From positions 9,372,597 to 9,436,596 of the forward strand of contig ML682024.1 of assembly GCA_007922195.1 (NCBI GenBank): 64,000 nt of DNA, read 5' to 3'. This document shows, piece after piece, positions 33,792-44,649 of the stretch. The number at the start of each line of letters is the position of its first letter. The first letter of the stretch is position 1. The notes under the pieces are model-generated. The model was not told the DNA's origin, did not search any database, and saw only the letters and a list, made by a program, of their open reading frames with translations. The position numbers and the translations under genes are program-made. This stretch comes from Podocnemis expansa. Its lineage: Eukaryota; Chordata; Testudines; Podocnemididae.

Positions 33792-34100
33792 CTTGTTATT
33801 AACATACATCTAGGACCCCTTCCTGTTACCCTTCATTTCCCTTGCAAGCTGCAACTCTAATTGCTCTTTGGCCTTTCTGATTTTATCCCTGCAGGCCTGA
33901 GCAATATCTTCATACTCCTCCCTAGTCATCTGTCCAAACTTCCCCTTCTTGTAAGCTTCCCTTTTGTGTTTTAACTAACTGCAGAATTGTCTGCTGATCC
34001 ATGCTAGATACCTTACATATTTGCTATTCTTTCTGCACATTGGAATTGTATCTTCTTGTGCTCTTAGTAGTGTTTCTTTAAAATACAGCCAGCTTTCTTG

Positions 34101-35089
34101 GGGTGTGTTCACAGAGGGCTTTTATTTCGAAACAACACTGGCTATTTGAAAATAAAAGTTCCTATGTCCAGATGACTTTTTCTTGTTTGGAAAGGAGGGA
34201 GCTCCTCGTTTCGATACAAGAGCCCTCCTTTCGAAACAGCTTAAACCCACTTTGCTGTTGAAAGGAGGCTGATTTCGAAACCAGTGGTTTTGAATTAAGC
34301 CGTTTGGACATGTTATTTCAAAACAACCTGGGGGGGGGAAGGTCAGGGTGCTGAGTGGGGCGCAGAGGGTCGGAGGGTGCCCCAGCCCGCTTCCCCCTGC
34401 TTCCCTTTGCTGGGAGCAGGGGGGGACGGGAGCCTCAGCCACCTTCACCCCCCCTGCCCCCGGCAAGGGGAAGTGGGGTAAGCCGGCTGGGGCTGCCCCC
34501 AAACCCAGGGCACCCCGGCCCCCGGGCTTCCTCCGCCCCCCCACGTGGCTCCTGCCAGGCATGGGGGGGCTTCCTCCAGCAGGGGGGGCTTTCTCCACCC
34601 CCCCGGGTGGCTTCTGCCCAGCAGGGGGGCTTCCCCGCACCCCCCCATGTGGCCCCTGGAAGCACACCCCACACAGGGCAGAAGCCGCGTGGGGGGGGTG
34701 GAGGAAGCACTCCCGCACCCGGCAGAAGCTGCGCGGCAGGGGCAGAGAAAGCCCCCCTGCACACGGCAGGGGGCCACACAGGGGAAGCCCCTCTGCCTGA
34801 GGCCGGACCCATGGGGGGGCAAGGGGAGCCCCCCTTTGCCCCTGGCCGGACCCACAGGGGGCAGGGGAATCCCGGGGGCGGGGCTTCCCTGGCCCAGCAC
34901 GGGGCCTCCCTCCCCTTCCCCTCTCCTATTTCGAAATAGCATGTCACACTGGACATGCTATTTCGATTCCCTCCTTTTCCCTTATTTCAAAAACATTTTT
35001 TTTTGTTATTTTGAAATAAGGTGTTTAGAAATAAGGCTTTATTTCGAAACAGCTTGTTTCGAAACAAGCACTTGTGTGTGAACATAGCC
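34101..35089. mobile_element. TTTCGAAA-subfamily DNA transposon (copy B4)
   Basis: It starts GGGTGTGTTCACAG and ends GTGTGTGAACATAGCC, flanked by TTG (34098-34100, 35090-35092). TTTCGAAA palindromes fill both ends; the interior 34330-34920 is very GC-rich with GGGGGG/CCCCCC tracts. Long frames in that interior are composition artefacts. Confidence 0.87.
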
Positions 35090-35189
35090 TTGGACTTCTT
35101 TCCCCTTCAGATTACCACACCCCCCCCCCCGGGATCCTGCCCATCAGTTCCCTGAGGAAGCCAAAGTCTGCTCTTCTGAAGTTCGGGGT

Positions 35190-35462
35190 CTATGTTCTGC
35201 TTCTTTCCTTTCTCCCTTTGATCAGAATCCTGAACTCTGTCATCTCATGGTCACTGCTGGCCAGGATGTTGTTCAGTTCTATCTTCCTGATCAATTCTTC
35301 TGTGCTTGTGAGCCACAGGTTGAGAGAAGCAAGGTCCCTAATTGGTTTCCACAGCATTTGTACCAGGAAGTTGTCTTCAGTGCTCTCCAAAAATTTCCTG
35401 GATTGTCTGTGCACTGCTGTATTGCCCTCCCAGCAGATATAAAGGTAATTCAAGTCCCTCAT
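35190..35462 (-). pseudogene. CR1 endonuclease fragment
   Basis: The 90-residue frame includes DLNYLYICWEGNTAVHRQ (a degraded GDFN block), KFLESTEDNFLVQ, and LASSDHEMTEFRI, the SDH catalytic block of the CR1 apurinic-like endonuclease. This enzyme nicks target DNA before reverse transcription. Upstream coding (35463-36490) is present but broken by stops. Confidence 0.85.
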
Positions 35463-36499
35463 GAGAACCAGGGCCTGTGATCTAGAAACATGTGTTATTT
35501 ATCCACAGAAAGCCTCATGCACCTCCTTCTTTTGATCCAGCAGTCTATAGCAGACACCCACCACAAAATCACCCTTGGTGCATTCTCTTCTAAACAACCT
35601 AGAAACTTTCCACAGGCTTGACTCCAGTTTGATAGTGGAGGTCTGAGAAGAAATACAGTTCTTTTACATATAGCTCTATTCTTCTACTTCTTCTTTCCCA
35701 CCTGTCCTTCCTGAACTACTTTTATCCATCCATGGCAGTGCCTCAGTCATGCAAGCCATCCCACCATGTCTCTGTTATTCCAATTTTATCATAGTTCCTT
35801 GACTGTGCAGGACTTCCAGTTCTTTCTGCTTGTTTCCTAGGCTCTTTCAACTGGGTCCAGACACCTAAGACAACAGGCCGATGGCCCTACTTTTCACTCC
35901 TGATTGCCTCCCCTGTTGCACCTTCCTTCTTGCATTTCTCTTACTATCCTCATTTCTCACTCCCTTCAGTGATTAGGACTCCACCCCGCACCAAACTTAC
36001 TTTAAAGCTCTCCTGGCAAAATTAGCTGGCCTGAATGCAAAGATATTTTTCTCTGACTTTGTTTGATGGATCCTGACCCTTCCTAGCAGTCCTTCTTCTT
36101 GGAACATTAATCCATGGTGGAAAAAGCCAAAGGCCTCTCTCTGATGCCACCTGGGTAGCCACGCATTTGTTTCCATAATGCAACAGTCTCTGCCTGGGCC
36201 TTTTCCATCAATAGGAAGGATGGATGAGAATACCACCTGTGCCTAAAACTCCTTTATCATCCTTCCCAGGGCTACATACTGAGCAGTGATATGAGCAAGA
36301 TCATTTTGTCTCTGTCACTAGTGCTCATCTGAAAGTGGCAGCAGGGCTTGCTGAGTCTGTCACATCCTGAAGTCTAGCTCCAGGCAAGTAGCACGTTTCT
36401 CAGTTTTCCTGGTCCAGATGGCAGATGGATGGCTCCATCCCCCTTTGGAGGGAATCCCTGGTCACCAACACAGATCTTTTCATCTTGTGAGTAGTGGTC

Positions 36500-36770
36500 T
36501 CCTCTCTCTCTCTTTCTGCCCCACCGCCCCATCCAACACACATGGGCTATTCTCAGCTAAAATTAGAAACCATTGTCTGTCTTCCATTTCCAGCCAGTGG
36601 TCCCCTCATCATGTTATCTCCTCTGCTTAGCTTTGATATGTATGATCTGTTCCTCCTTGATCTTTTCCTGATGCCCATTTACACAATTTTTTTTCACTCA
36701 AACAGAAAATGAGTCTTCCCATGCATACTCACAACAACGCAGCTCCTACCAGACAGGGTATAGGAGATTT
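36500..36770. repeat. Right copy of direct repeats flanking the CR1 element
   Basis: ATGGGCTATTCTCAGCTAA, CATTTACACAATTTTTTTTC, CAAACAGAAAAT and AACAACGCAGCTCCTACC match the left copy at 31262-31515. The sequence between the copies is CR1 plus its nested insertions. Confidence 0.7.
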
Positions 36771-36778
36771 CCTTCCAA

Positions 36779-37059
36779 AGGTATGTCTACATTGCAACTA
36801 GGGGCTGTTTTTCCCAGCATCAGAAGACATACATGGGCCAGTGCTACCTGAGCAAGTGCATTAAAAGTGCACTAGCCTGGCACTGGCTAACTGTGTGAGT
36901 GCAATCTTATATAACCTTGGGCATATACTTGGCAGATAGCCCAAGCTGCTACTCAAGTTACCACAGTAACAGTGCTATTTTTAGCTTGATGAAAGGTGAC
37001 TTGTGTCTGCCTACTTGTGCAGAGAATGACACAGCACCAGCTGCTATGTAAACATGCTC
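36779..37059. mobile_element. Short DNA transposon with AGGTATGTCTACATTGC ends
   Basis: The left end AGGTATGTCTACATTGC and the right end GCTATGTAAACATGCTC are inverted repeats of the same type as copies A and C. Flanking bases CAA/TAA do not give a clean duplication. About 280 bp, no coding. Confidence 0.6.
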
Positions 37060-38049
37060 TAAATCAATGCACTTCAACTGTGGCCATTGAGGTGTTCTGG
37101 GCTCTCACTCTGGTTCTCAGGAAATCAGTGAGTCTGTGCCGCAACTCAGGCTCAGACAGATAACAGGAAGTAGGCTACTTTTCCCATCCGGGCTTGGTAG
37201 GTGTGAGAAGTGTTGGGGAGCTGCAATGGGTCTCCCTAGACCACCTGTATTCCCAGCTGCGAATGGGGGAGAAAATGGACTGTCAAGATCTCCTTTGCCC
37301 CCCACAAAAACAAGGAATCCAGGAAGATGGAGTAGAAACAGGAGAAATGTGCCCCTTCTCCAAGTATCCAAAGAATAGGAGTATGGACACAGAAAAGTAT
37401 GGGGAAAAAAAATAAAAATAAAAAGACATTACTCAATGAATTCTCTCCTTGTTTCATCTGAAAATAACAAACAACCAAAAAAAAAAAACAACCCCCCAAC
37501 AACAAAAAAGAGACAAACAAACAAAAAACAATCAGGTTGAGTGGTTAGAGCAGATCTCCTTTTGCTGACTTCCTTCCCTGTAACGCAGCTATGGCTAGCA
37601 TGAAACTCCCCCATGGCTTGTGTTGAAGATAGATAGAGAGATTCCCCCCACATCCTTCCCCCCATATTCAGTCACCACTGCTCCCACAAGTCCTTGCAGA
37701 TCAAGGATTGGCCAGCAGAGAGGGTGGTCAGATACCTGTGTTCTTTTGGGGGTGGCAGAAGGGCACTAACACTGTTGTAGCTTATTAGTCACTGCAACGT
37801 AGGGGTAAATTTCCCCCAGAATTGACTCCTACCCCACCATTCCTCCTGTCCCAAGTGGTTAGAGCAAGGTGGGAAGAAACCGGGATTCCTGGGTTCTGTG
37901 CCAATTCTGGGAGGAGAGGGAGGACTAGCAGATAAAGCACTAGGGATCAAAAGCGAGGATGTTGGATTCTATCCCAACCAGACAGGGAAGGGCAGTAACT
38001 GAAGGTATTCTTCCTGGCCAGGGTTGGGCCAGCTGCCACATGGCAGGGA
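37060..38049. other. Unclassified interval with A-rich tract and tRNA-like repeat pieces
   Basis: 37400-37530 is A-rich on the plus strand. GAGTGGTTAGAGCAGATCTCC at 37539-37559 and GTGGTTAGAGCAAGG with GGGATTCCTGGGTTC at 37855-37900 belong to the tRNA-like repeat family described for 43381-43520. No gene was recognised. Confidence 0.45.
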
Positions 38050-38350
38050 GCTCTGGGTTAGGGTTACCAGATGTCAGGCAAAAGGAGGATATGTCCTCCT
38101 TTTTACCTTCAGGTTCTCCATCTGGCAGGCCTTTTAAAATGAATTATTTTGTCTGGCTTTTTACTTATAGGGGGTTGAAGTATGCTGGAATGCCATGGAA
38201 TGCCTTATTTTTAGGGGAAAGCATTCCAGGACCCCCTAAAAACAGAAGAATATTTCATTAATACTACATTTTCTCCATGTGTCCTCCAATGTCTTCCTTT
38301 TCATAATTCCCTGTCCTCCTTTCCTGGCTTTCATATCTGGTAGCCCTACT
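38050..38350. mobile_element. Short DNA element, TAGGGTTACCAGATGT...ATATCTGGTAGCCCTA
   Basis: Terminal sequences are inverted repeats of about 16 bases, with CTCTGG on both outer sides. Internal sequence matches 15113-15235. GGAATGCC hairpins at 38175-38240 resemble the element at 21291-21882. No coding. Confidence 0.6.
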
Positions 38351-38479
38351 CTGGCTGGAAAGAAGGGACCCAGGGCATGGGGGGCCAATGAGACTTCAAC
38401 ATTATTGTTTTTTGTAAATGATCAACATTTGTCCAGTGGTTCTGGCTTTATAGTCCCTGGAGCCACCAGGAGCGTCGTT

Positions 38480-38820
38480 GCCCCAGGAAAAGACCAGGGG
38501 CCCGGGCCCAGGCCTTGGCCCCGCCCCTTGGCCCCCATCCAGGGTTGAATGCCCTAGTCTTTGGCCGCTGCCTGCCTGGCCCCTGTTCCCCTGCCAGGGA
38601 TGCGGCAGGGTGAGGCAGTGGCTGCCCCTAGGCAGCTGGGCCCAGATCCTGGGCCAGAAGAGGCAGGCACCGCCACAGCTGGCCAGGCCCTGGATACTTG
38701 GCTGGGCACAGGGCCAGGAGAGGCAGGGGGTGCACCCGCTGTTCAGGGCAATGGCACCGGGACCCAGGGCACATGACCCATGTGCCAGGGGCCAGCAATG
38801 CCTCTGGGAGCTACGCAGGC
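38480..38820. repeat. GC-rich repeat module shared with copy A1
   Basis: GGGACCCAGGGCACATGACC and CTCTGGGAGC at 38759-38815 correspond to GGGACCCGGGGCACATGCCC and the bases after it at 3508-3560. CCAGGCCCTGG-like palindromes recur. It is outside any A-type terminal repeats here. Confidence 0.5.
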
Positions 38821-39172
38821 ACTCAGTTCTATCTGTCTGACTTGGGCTTACACACACCCACAGTGTCTAGCTGAATCTGCCCACTGACATCCAAGAGCCA
38901 GGAGAGAACCCAAGTGTCCTTACTCCCAGCCCCACCCCTCTTTTAATCACTAGACCCTAAGTGGCTTACAGAAGATGGGGTTCAGTGCCCCAACCAGTAA
39001 CTGACACATTTGGTGCTTTCAAACTGAAAAGAATTAGGCGCCAGAGTGTTTGGGAGGAAAAAATTAACTAGACTCATATGAAGGATAATTGGGAATTCTT
39101 CACCAGGTACCTCACAAGACTCCACTACAGCCAGAATTCCACCCCTGAGGAAGCAAGACACAAGGGTTACAG

Positions 39173-39303
39173 CAAAAAAAACAAGGAGTCGTGTGGCACT
39201 TTAAGACTAACAGATTTATTTTTTGCATGAGATTTCACCACACGACTCCCTTGTTTTTTTGCTGGACTAGACTAACACGGCTATCCCTTTGGAAATTGAC
39301 ACT
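39173..39303. mobile_element. Penelope-derived hairpin insertion
   Basis: The insert consists of two inverted Penelope end pieces: arms 39171-39196 and 39238-39263 are complementary (AGGAGTCGTGTGG/CCACACGACTCC) around a 41-base loop containing GACTAACAGATTTATT. It is flanked by a perfect 8-bp repeat GGTTACAG (39165-39172, 39304-39311). Confidence 0.7.
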
Positions 39304-39329
39304 GGTTACAGACTGAGCCGGTTTTGAGA

Positions 39330-40376
39330 AGAAGTGAAAACAGCAATTACAAATGGAAAGACAAGGGAAGTGGCTATTCATGTATATAAAAAAAGCAGCA
39401 ACTAGGGACTGTAAAAATGATAAGGGAAGCTAGGGGGCACCAGGAGACTTCTATGAACAGCAGAGTTAAGGACAATAAGGAGGCTGTTAGTTCTTTAATG
39501 TATATTAGGAACATCATGAATCCTAGCAATGGTATTGGTCTGTTTTAGATGGAAATAATAGAATTATTGCAGAAAAGGCAGAATTATTCAATAAATGTTT
39601 TTGTTCTATGATAGGTGAAAAAGGACAGATGATGACATTTCATATGGTAATGATAATGCTCTTAGCATTCCACTTCTATTTCAGGAAGCTGTTAACAGGG
39701 CCAGCTCAAGGGGCTGCAGCGTCCCAACCCAGCTTTTGGTTTTGTGCCTGTCCCAGGGTGGGAGGTGCTCCTACCAGCTTGCCCCACCCCAGCTCCAGGG
39801 TGGCGAACAGCCAGCCCAGGGGCAGAGTGGGCCAGCCCAGAGGTGGAACTCAACTCTCCCTCCCCTCCCCTGGGCTAGCTGTTCCTTCATAGGAGCAGGG
39901 AGGGTCACCCCAGAGGCAGGGTGAGAGAGCACATTCTGTCTCATGGACTGGCCCACTCTGCCCTCAGGGAAGGAGTGGTCATCTGAGGGAGGGGCGGGAG
40001 GGCTGGTCCAGCTTCTGAGCTGGCCTGCCCTGTACCTGGTGCAGCACGCCTAGGGCAGTGGCACCCCTAGCCACTGCCTTATTTGCTTATGGGTCGAGCC
40101 AGCCCTGGCTGTTCAACAGCAGCTACTAAAGTTAGACACTTTTTAAATCAGCAGGTGACAGTAATTTGCACCCAAGAATTACAAAAGAGGTGGCTAAAGC
40201 CCTTGCTGGACTGGTAAATGCTGATTTCTAATAAGTTTTGGAACACAGGAGCAGTTCCAGAAGGCTGGGGGGAGGTGAATTATGTGCCAATATTTTAATG
40301 GGATGATCCAGTTCCATATAAGCCTGTCAGTCTGACACTGATCTCAGGCAAGATACTGGAATGGCTGATAAAGGAC
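39330..40376 (+). mobile_element. LINE fragment (CR1-like RT), plus strand, interrupted by hAT
   Basis: AAAGGCAGAATTATTCAATA (39575) and, after the hAT at 39696-40107, GGACTGGTAAATGCTGATT, then GGGATGATCCAGTTCCATAT and CCTGTCAGTCTGACACTGAT, are the CR1-type RT coding strand from AELFN to the RPVSLT block. It is heavily decayed. Confidence 0.65.
39696..40107. mobile_element. hAT-type non-autonomous element
   Basis: CAGGGCCAGCTC and GAGCCAGCCCTG ends, flanked by GCTGTTAA (39688-39695) and GCTGTTCA (40108-40115), a 7/8 match to an 8-bp duplication. The surrounding LINE continues on both sides. Confidence 0.78.
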
Positions 40377-40425
40377 TTGAGAGAGGGATCCAGGAGTCCT
40401 TGTTTTCAGGCCCCATGCTCTAACC

Positions 40426-40654
40426 CCATGGTCATCAAACTTTTTTCTTCGGAATCCAGCTCCAGGTCCATCTGCCATGGGATGACCCTCTGCTGGGGGG
40501 GGAGATGGAATGCCCCCCCCCAGGATCAGTGCCAGCTGGCAGAGGAGCGAGGGGCAGCTGCCCCCAGCCCCGGGTGCAACATGCATGCTGCGACCCAGTC
40601 CCTTTGGGTCTGCAACCCAGTACTGGGTTGCAACCCGTACTTTGATGACCACTG
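40426..40654. mobile_element. hAT-type non-autonomous element
   Basis: Ends CCATGGTCATCAAAC and CTTTGATGACCACTG, flanked by a perfect 8-bp duplication CTCTAACC (40418-40425, 40655-40662). 229 bp, no coding. Confidence 0.85.
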
Positions 40655-40868
40655 CTCTAACCAGCAGATACCACTCCCCTCGTATTGACAGGGCTAGAAT
40701 CCAGGAGTCCAGTTGCCCAGCTCTAACCGTTCTGCCTCAAGAGCAGAAAGGGCCCATTTGGTGACTCCAAGGAAAAGATCAGCAGAATCAGTCCAGCTCA
40801 TGTTGAACTGACAGGACTTGATCAAAGTATGTCAAAGTTCCCCAGCCTCCATCCCCTCCCCTGTGCTC

Positions 40869-41912
40869 CTATGTCTTACTCAGCAGTGGGGACAAATCAG
40901 CTTCAATCCCAATCCACGCAGGCAGGAAGGCAGCCTCAGGCTTGAAAAGCTTGAGGAGGGGGGAATTTGGGAGGGTGTAGTTGGCCAAGTAGATGGTCTC
41001 CCCCCCAGCCAGGTAGCTGGCCCAGATGCCGAAGGTCCCGATGGTCATGATCGTGTGGTTGCAGTTGGCCAAGAGACCAAAATCCCAGCCTGGTGATGAC
41101 TCCTTCCCGTCGCCCGAGAAATACACATCCCCCAGCGAGGCATTGATGTTCTCTCGGCACCACTCCATCCCGTTGCTGGTCACCACAAAGACTGGCTCCT
41201 GGTACTTGGCCCGGAAATAGCTCATTGCCTTCTCCAGGTAGGCCTTGTCTGCCACCACCCCCTTCCAGGTTCCGGGCATCACCCAGACATAGTCCCCCCT
41301 CCGGACATGGACACCCACGTAGGTTACGTTCTGGCGCTCCCCACGCAGCCTGGCCAGGTACTGGTAAGCTTCATTCTTGATGTGGTCGTGGAAGGAGAAT
41401 TCTTTCAGGATCTCCTGTCGGATGTGGTGGTAGAACGTCCAAGACCAGGGGTAGCCTGTTAGCCGAACATATTTCCCTTTGATGTGCCTGTACTCCTCTG
41501 ACATCCAGTTGTGGAGCCTGTAGTTCCTCCATGGGATGTTTCGGACCACATCACCGGGGATCACAGGCAGGGTGATGCGGAAGAGTGGAGCCAGCTGCCG
41601 GTGCATCTCTGGCAGGATGTAGGCCTGGCGCCCATTCATCTTGGCCAGGGCATAGAGGGTGGCGTATTCCCCCATCTGGTTTCCAAGACGCCCAATGGAG
41701 TTGACAGTCCACATGCCCGGCTCGTTGGTGGGGTGTGTGATGAGGAGTGGGTCAGGAGGCTGCCCCATGGCTCTCTGAGAGGGGCCCCTCCACATCAGGG
41801 TGAGGAAATGGTTGTACAGGTGGAAGAAGAGAGAGAGGGTCATGATGACCAGTAGGTAAAGGGCGAGATGGAGTGGCATTCGGAAGGAGCCCCTGGAGTT
41901 CAGGACCTTCAT
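40869..41912 (-). CDS. FUT2: Galactoside 2-alpha-L-fucosyltransferase, FUT2-like (GT11), intact
   Basis: A 347-residue intact protein. GT11 enzymes transfer fucose from GDP-fucose in alpha-1,2 linkage to terminal galactose, making H-antigen glycans in the Golgi lumen. It has type II membrane topology: a short basic cytoplasmic tail, then a membrane segment at about residues 13-36. The catalytic domain shows [19 protein letters not shown] (73-91), NYRLHNWM (130-137), the nucleotide-sugar motif [11 protein letters not shown] (199-209), [16 protein letters not shown] (241-256) and [19 protein letters not shown] (283-301). Possible N-glycosylation sites are at N195, N257, N285 and N311. Length matches human FUT2 (343) better than FUT1 (365). 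The whole coding sequence is in one exon, as in mammals. The second Met (residue 12) is a possible start; the first gives the usual short tail. No AATAAA was found close downstream. FUT1/FUT2/SEC1 orthology cannot be settled from one copy. Confidence 0.95.
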   Translation of the reverse strand: MKVLNSRGSFRMPLHLALYLLVIMTLSLFFHLYNHFLTLMWRGPSQRAMGQPPDPLLITHPTNEPGMWTVNSIGRLGNQMGEYATLYALAKMNGRQAYILPEMHRQLAPLFRITLPVIPGDVVRNIPWRNYRLHNWMSEEYRHIKGKYVRLTGYPWSWTFYHHIRQEILKEFSFHDHIKNEAYQYLARLRGERQNVTYVGVHVRRGDYVWVMPGTWKGVVADKAYLEKAMSYFRAKYQEPVFVVTSNGMEWCRENINASLGDVYFSGDGKESSPGWDFGLLANCNHTIMTIGTFGIWASYLAGGETIYLANYTLPNSPLLKLFKPEAAFLPAWIGIEADLSPLLSKT

Positions 41913-41940
41913 GGCTCCCAGCAGTGATGGAGATCCCAGC

Positions 41941-42051
41941 CTGGCAAGAGAAGAAGCAGGAGGAGGGGGAAGAATAGGGGGGTGGGGGGAGGGAGCTGGA
42001 AAGACAGGAGGCAGGATGGTGGGGCAGTTAGAGGAGATGGAGGATGGTTAC
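41941..42051 (-). other. Probable short 5' untranslated intron of the fucosyltransferase
   Basis: On the minus strand a long pyrimidine tract ends CTTCTCTTGCCAG (AG at 41941-41942), 28 bases before the ATG. Upstream, GAACAGAG is followed by GTAACC (GT at 42050-42051), a fair donor, and CTCTAAC could be a branch site. This would be a 111-base intron. The acceptor is convincing; this donor is only one candidate, and a distant first exon is equally possible. Confidence 0.5.
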
Positions 42052-42092
42052 CTCTGTTCCCAACAGGCTAAATGAGACCACACTTGCCCAGC

Positions 42093-42696
42093 TGTCACGG
42101 AGAACCCAGAAAAGCCTCTCGGATCCCCTCTGTTCACAGCCCACCAGGACTCTGCTACGGTGGAGCTTTCTCCCATTCACCCGGGTCTCCACGTTACCTG
42201 TAGCCAGCTTCCCAAATCCAGGCCCAGAGGGTACGATCCTTGCTCTGGCTGGTCTCCCTTGGGGGGGGGGGGTCCTCCCTCCACGAGGGTCCCAGCTGTC
42301 CCAATCAGCAGTGACACTCAGCCAGTGTAGCAGTCAGAGGGTTTATTAGCAATCCACTTTGCACAGCAGCTAGGACAGTTGGCTCTCAGATCAACCAGGA
42401 GGGCAGACAGTAAACCCCCAGGACGAGCCCTGGAGGTCCTGCTCCTCCAACCTCCATCTTCCTTCTTTTTCTCTCCTCCCTTTGTTCTCCTCTCTATCCA
42501 GCTGCCCTGCCCCTGGTCTAAACCAGCCACAACCTGTCACCCCCAGGGGGTCCAGGTAAGGTTGAACTAAAGCCTCTTCCCCCTAGTGGTACCTATAGTT
42601 ATCACACCCCTGTGTCCCATCACCAGAATACCATCACTAAAGAACAGGAACAGAAAAGAACCACAGTAGCCCAAGAGGTTTTCTTACTTCATCACA
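42093..42696 (-). repeat. Solo LTR of a retroviral-type element, just upstream of the fucosyltransferase
   Basis: A 604-bp segment starting TGTCACGGAG and ending CTTCATCACA, with a perfect 5-bp duplication CCAGC (42088-42092, 42697-42701). TTTATT at 42342-42347 gives AATAAA on the minus strand, setting the orientation. No internal region or second LTR is nearby. It lies in the same orientation as the gene. Confidence 0.82.
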
Positions 42697-42701
42697 CCAG
42701 C

Positions 42702-43207
42702 CAAGGGGGCAGAAAACCCCATGTTCAGTAAGATGTTGGGGGAAAGGATACAGATTACTAGTGTGGCTTCCCAGCCCCTGGTCAGCCCCTGTAGCCACAA
42801 TTTGATGCAGAGGTAGATTAGGATAGTCAGTGTGACAGTGTTTCCCCTGCTTCCCATTCAGCTGGTGCTCCTTTCTCCTGACTCCCAGTCCTCTGTTAGC
42901 CCAGTCTGGGACCCCTCCACCACACCTTTCCTGAGGGTCATTTAAAGGGCTTGTGGGGGCAAGGGCAAGGTGGCTGGCTTCTTTGCAGAATCCCTTTTGA
43001 GTGGGTGCAGTCAGGAGTGGAATGTGTGCTCTGGGTTGCCAGATGGAGATCATTTCCTGTTCCACCTCCGATCAAAAAGCAGATATGGAAAATTGCCCCA
43101 ACCCGGAAGAATGATGTGGACTCTGGGGCAAAGTTAACAGGATCCTGGATAAGCCTGTGCACTGATTCCTCCCACCCACGGGCCCCCAGGATCCTTCTAG
43201 AGCTGGG
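42702..43207. other. Unclassified interval
   Basis: No gene or mobile element ends were recognised. Confidence 0.4.
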
Positions 43208-43215
43208 GACTGAAC

Positions 43216-43377
43216 TAATGTTCCCTCTGATTTTTTATGGTCTGCATGAACAAAAAATTTCTGTGTGCCCTCTAATATTAGCATTGTTGAACTTTTTTTT
43301 TTGCTCATTTTATTTTTCTGTCTGGGTTTCACAACCTGTGCACACATGCACACGTGCACAGCTTAATGGGAACAGTG
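43216..43377. mobile_element. Short hAT-type element
   Basis: Ends TAATGTTCCCTCT and AATGGGAACAGTG, flanked by GACTGAAC (43208-43215) and GACAGAAC (43378-43385), 7/8 identical. The interior contains GTGCACACATGCACACGTGC. Confidence 0.75.
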
Positions 43378-43380
43378 GAC

Positions 43381-43520
43381 AGAACCCAGGAGGAATCCTG
43401 GCTCCCAGCAACACCTCCCTACTCTAACAACTAGATCTCAGTCCTTTCCAGGAGCCAGGGAGAGAACCCAGGCATCTGGCTCCCAGCACCCCAGCCTGCT
43501 CTAACCACTAGACTCCACTT
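43381..43520 (-). repeat. tRNA-like tandem repeat (TGGTTAGAGC ... GGACTCCTGGGTTC family)
   Basis: On the minus strand the units contain CTAGTGGTTAGAGCAGG, GGCTGGGAGCCAG and CCTGGGTTCTCTCCC, twice here. TAGTGGTTAGAGC resembles a tRNA A box and GGGTTCTCTCCC a B box. Other pieces lie at 37539, 37855, 38890-38955 (minus), 40385, 40690, 43735-43800 and 45790-45900. Confidence 0.55.
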
Positions 43521-44649
43521 CCTCTTCTGCAGAGAGAGTGGAAAGCTCCTATAGGTGTATTTATAGCTGGGCTCTTCCTAGCCCCAATCTGTGTCCATAG
43601 GACTCCATCACCTGGCCCACTAGCAGGTGGGGGTGTGAGAAGGAATAGACAGCAGATTCCACCCCCTCCCCGGATATTTCTTTCCTCCCAATAACCAGTT
43701 GCCAGCTACTGGCAGAGAAACACAGACTGTCCTGGTAAGGGGGCTGGGAGCCAGGACACCAGGGTTCTCTCCCAATTTGGGGAAGGGGTGGGCTCTAGTC
43801 CTTAGAACAGGTGTGGCGGGCAGTCCCCTTGCTGGGGTTCTGTCCCCTCTAAACCATGAACCAGCTCCACCTCTCCAGCTGGGCTGTTTCAGTTCCTTTT
43901 TCCAACTCCTGGGGGTCCCTCCCCCTTTCATCTTTGTCCCCCTTTGCTGGGGGGCTGCACTGTCTGTCTCCCCACTCCCCCACCTCCTCTCCCACCCCCA
44001 ACGTTTGCTTCCATTGCTCCCAGCACCTGTCCAACTACACCTGTCAGCAAGAAGGATCCAGCCCTGGTGTGTTGGCAGCTTCCACTGCTGGGACGAGCTG
44101 GGATCTGCCCGGTGTCGAGATGGGAGGGGACCTAGCACTGCTTCAGGGGTGGGGACACTGCATAATTGTGTGAGGTTAGGCCAGCACCTGGCATCTGCAG
44201 TTCCCGGTCTCGGCCTCTCTGGGACCTCTGGTTCCTGGGCCCAGCCTCTCATTCATTGCAAATTAAGCCTTGGGTGGGGACCGTGAGATATGCTTGGGGG
44301 GGACGATGGGTGCCCCCCCCATCTCTCCTAGGGGACACATGGGGTGAGGTAGCACCAGAGGCAGAGAGCACCCCCTGCAGTCCCACTCCCTGGCATTATC
44401 CTGGGGCACTTGGTTCAGCTCTGCCTGCCAGGGGAAGGTGCCCCCTGCTAGGTTCCCTGAGTCCCGCAACCCAAAGCCTCCTAGGGCCCAGAGCTGGGTG
44501 CAGCAGGGGCACACTGAATGGTCGACCTTCCCTGGTTCGGCAGGGGCCTAACACCGCATGCTGTGACATGTCTCATCTGCCAGGCTGGGCCAGGGCAGGC
44601 TGAGCACTGGCTAGATGCCATTGACAGCTGCTCAGGGTGAGGACAGAGT
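43521..44649. other. Unclassified interval
   Basis: GC-rich non-coding sequence with one tRNA-like repeat piece at 43735-43800. Frames of up to 210 codons occur on both strands but look like composition effects; no known domain is seen. Confidence 0.4.

Larger units (their letters stand above)
31520..36490 (-). mobile_element. CR1 LINE (endonuclease and RT), minus strand, split by two DNA transposons
   Basis: The 3' end lies on the left: GGGCTGGAAGGGATCTCATG and CCAACCTCCTGC are the reverse complement of the CR1 3' region. RT fragments follow to 33316 and 33795-34097, and the endonuclease and N-terminal region run from 35090 to about 36490. Two DNA elements (33320-33791, 34101-35089) cut it. 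It is 5' truncated and full of stops, hence inactive. Confidence 0.9.

Noticed and set aside
34122..35081. Overlapping 150-198-codon frames, Gly/Pro-rich, both strands
   Set aside because: GC-rich interior of transposon copy B4; runs of G and C lack stops by composition.
37117..37371. Minus frame starting with a hydrophobic stretch like a signal peptide (upstream of the B30.2 locus)
   Set aside because: No Ig-type or RING/B-box continuation and no convincing splice sites; the hydrophobic run is best explained by chance.
41511..41855. 114-codon plus-strand frame inside the fucosyltransferase
   Set aside because: Shadow of the intact GT11 reading frame on the other strand.
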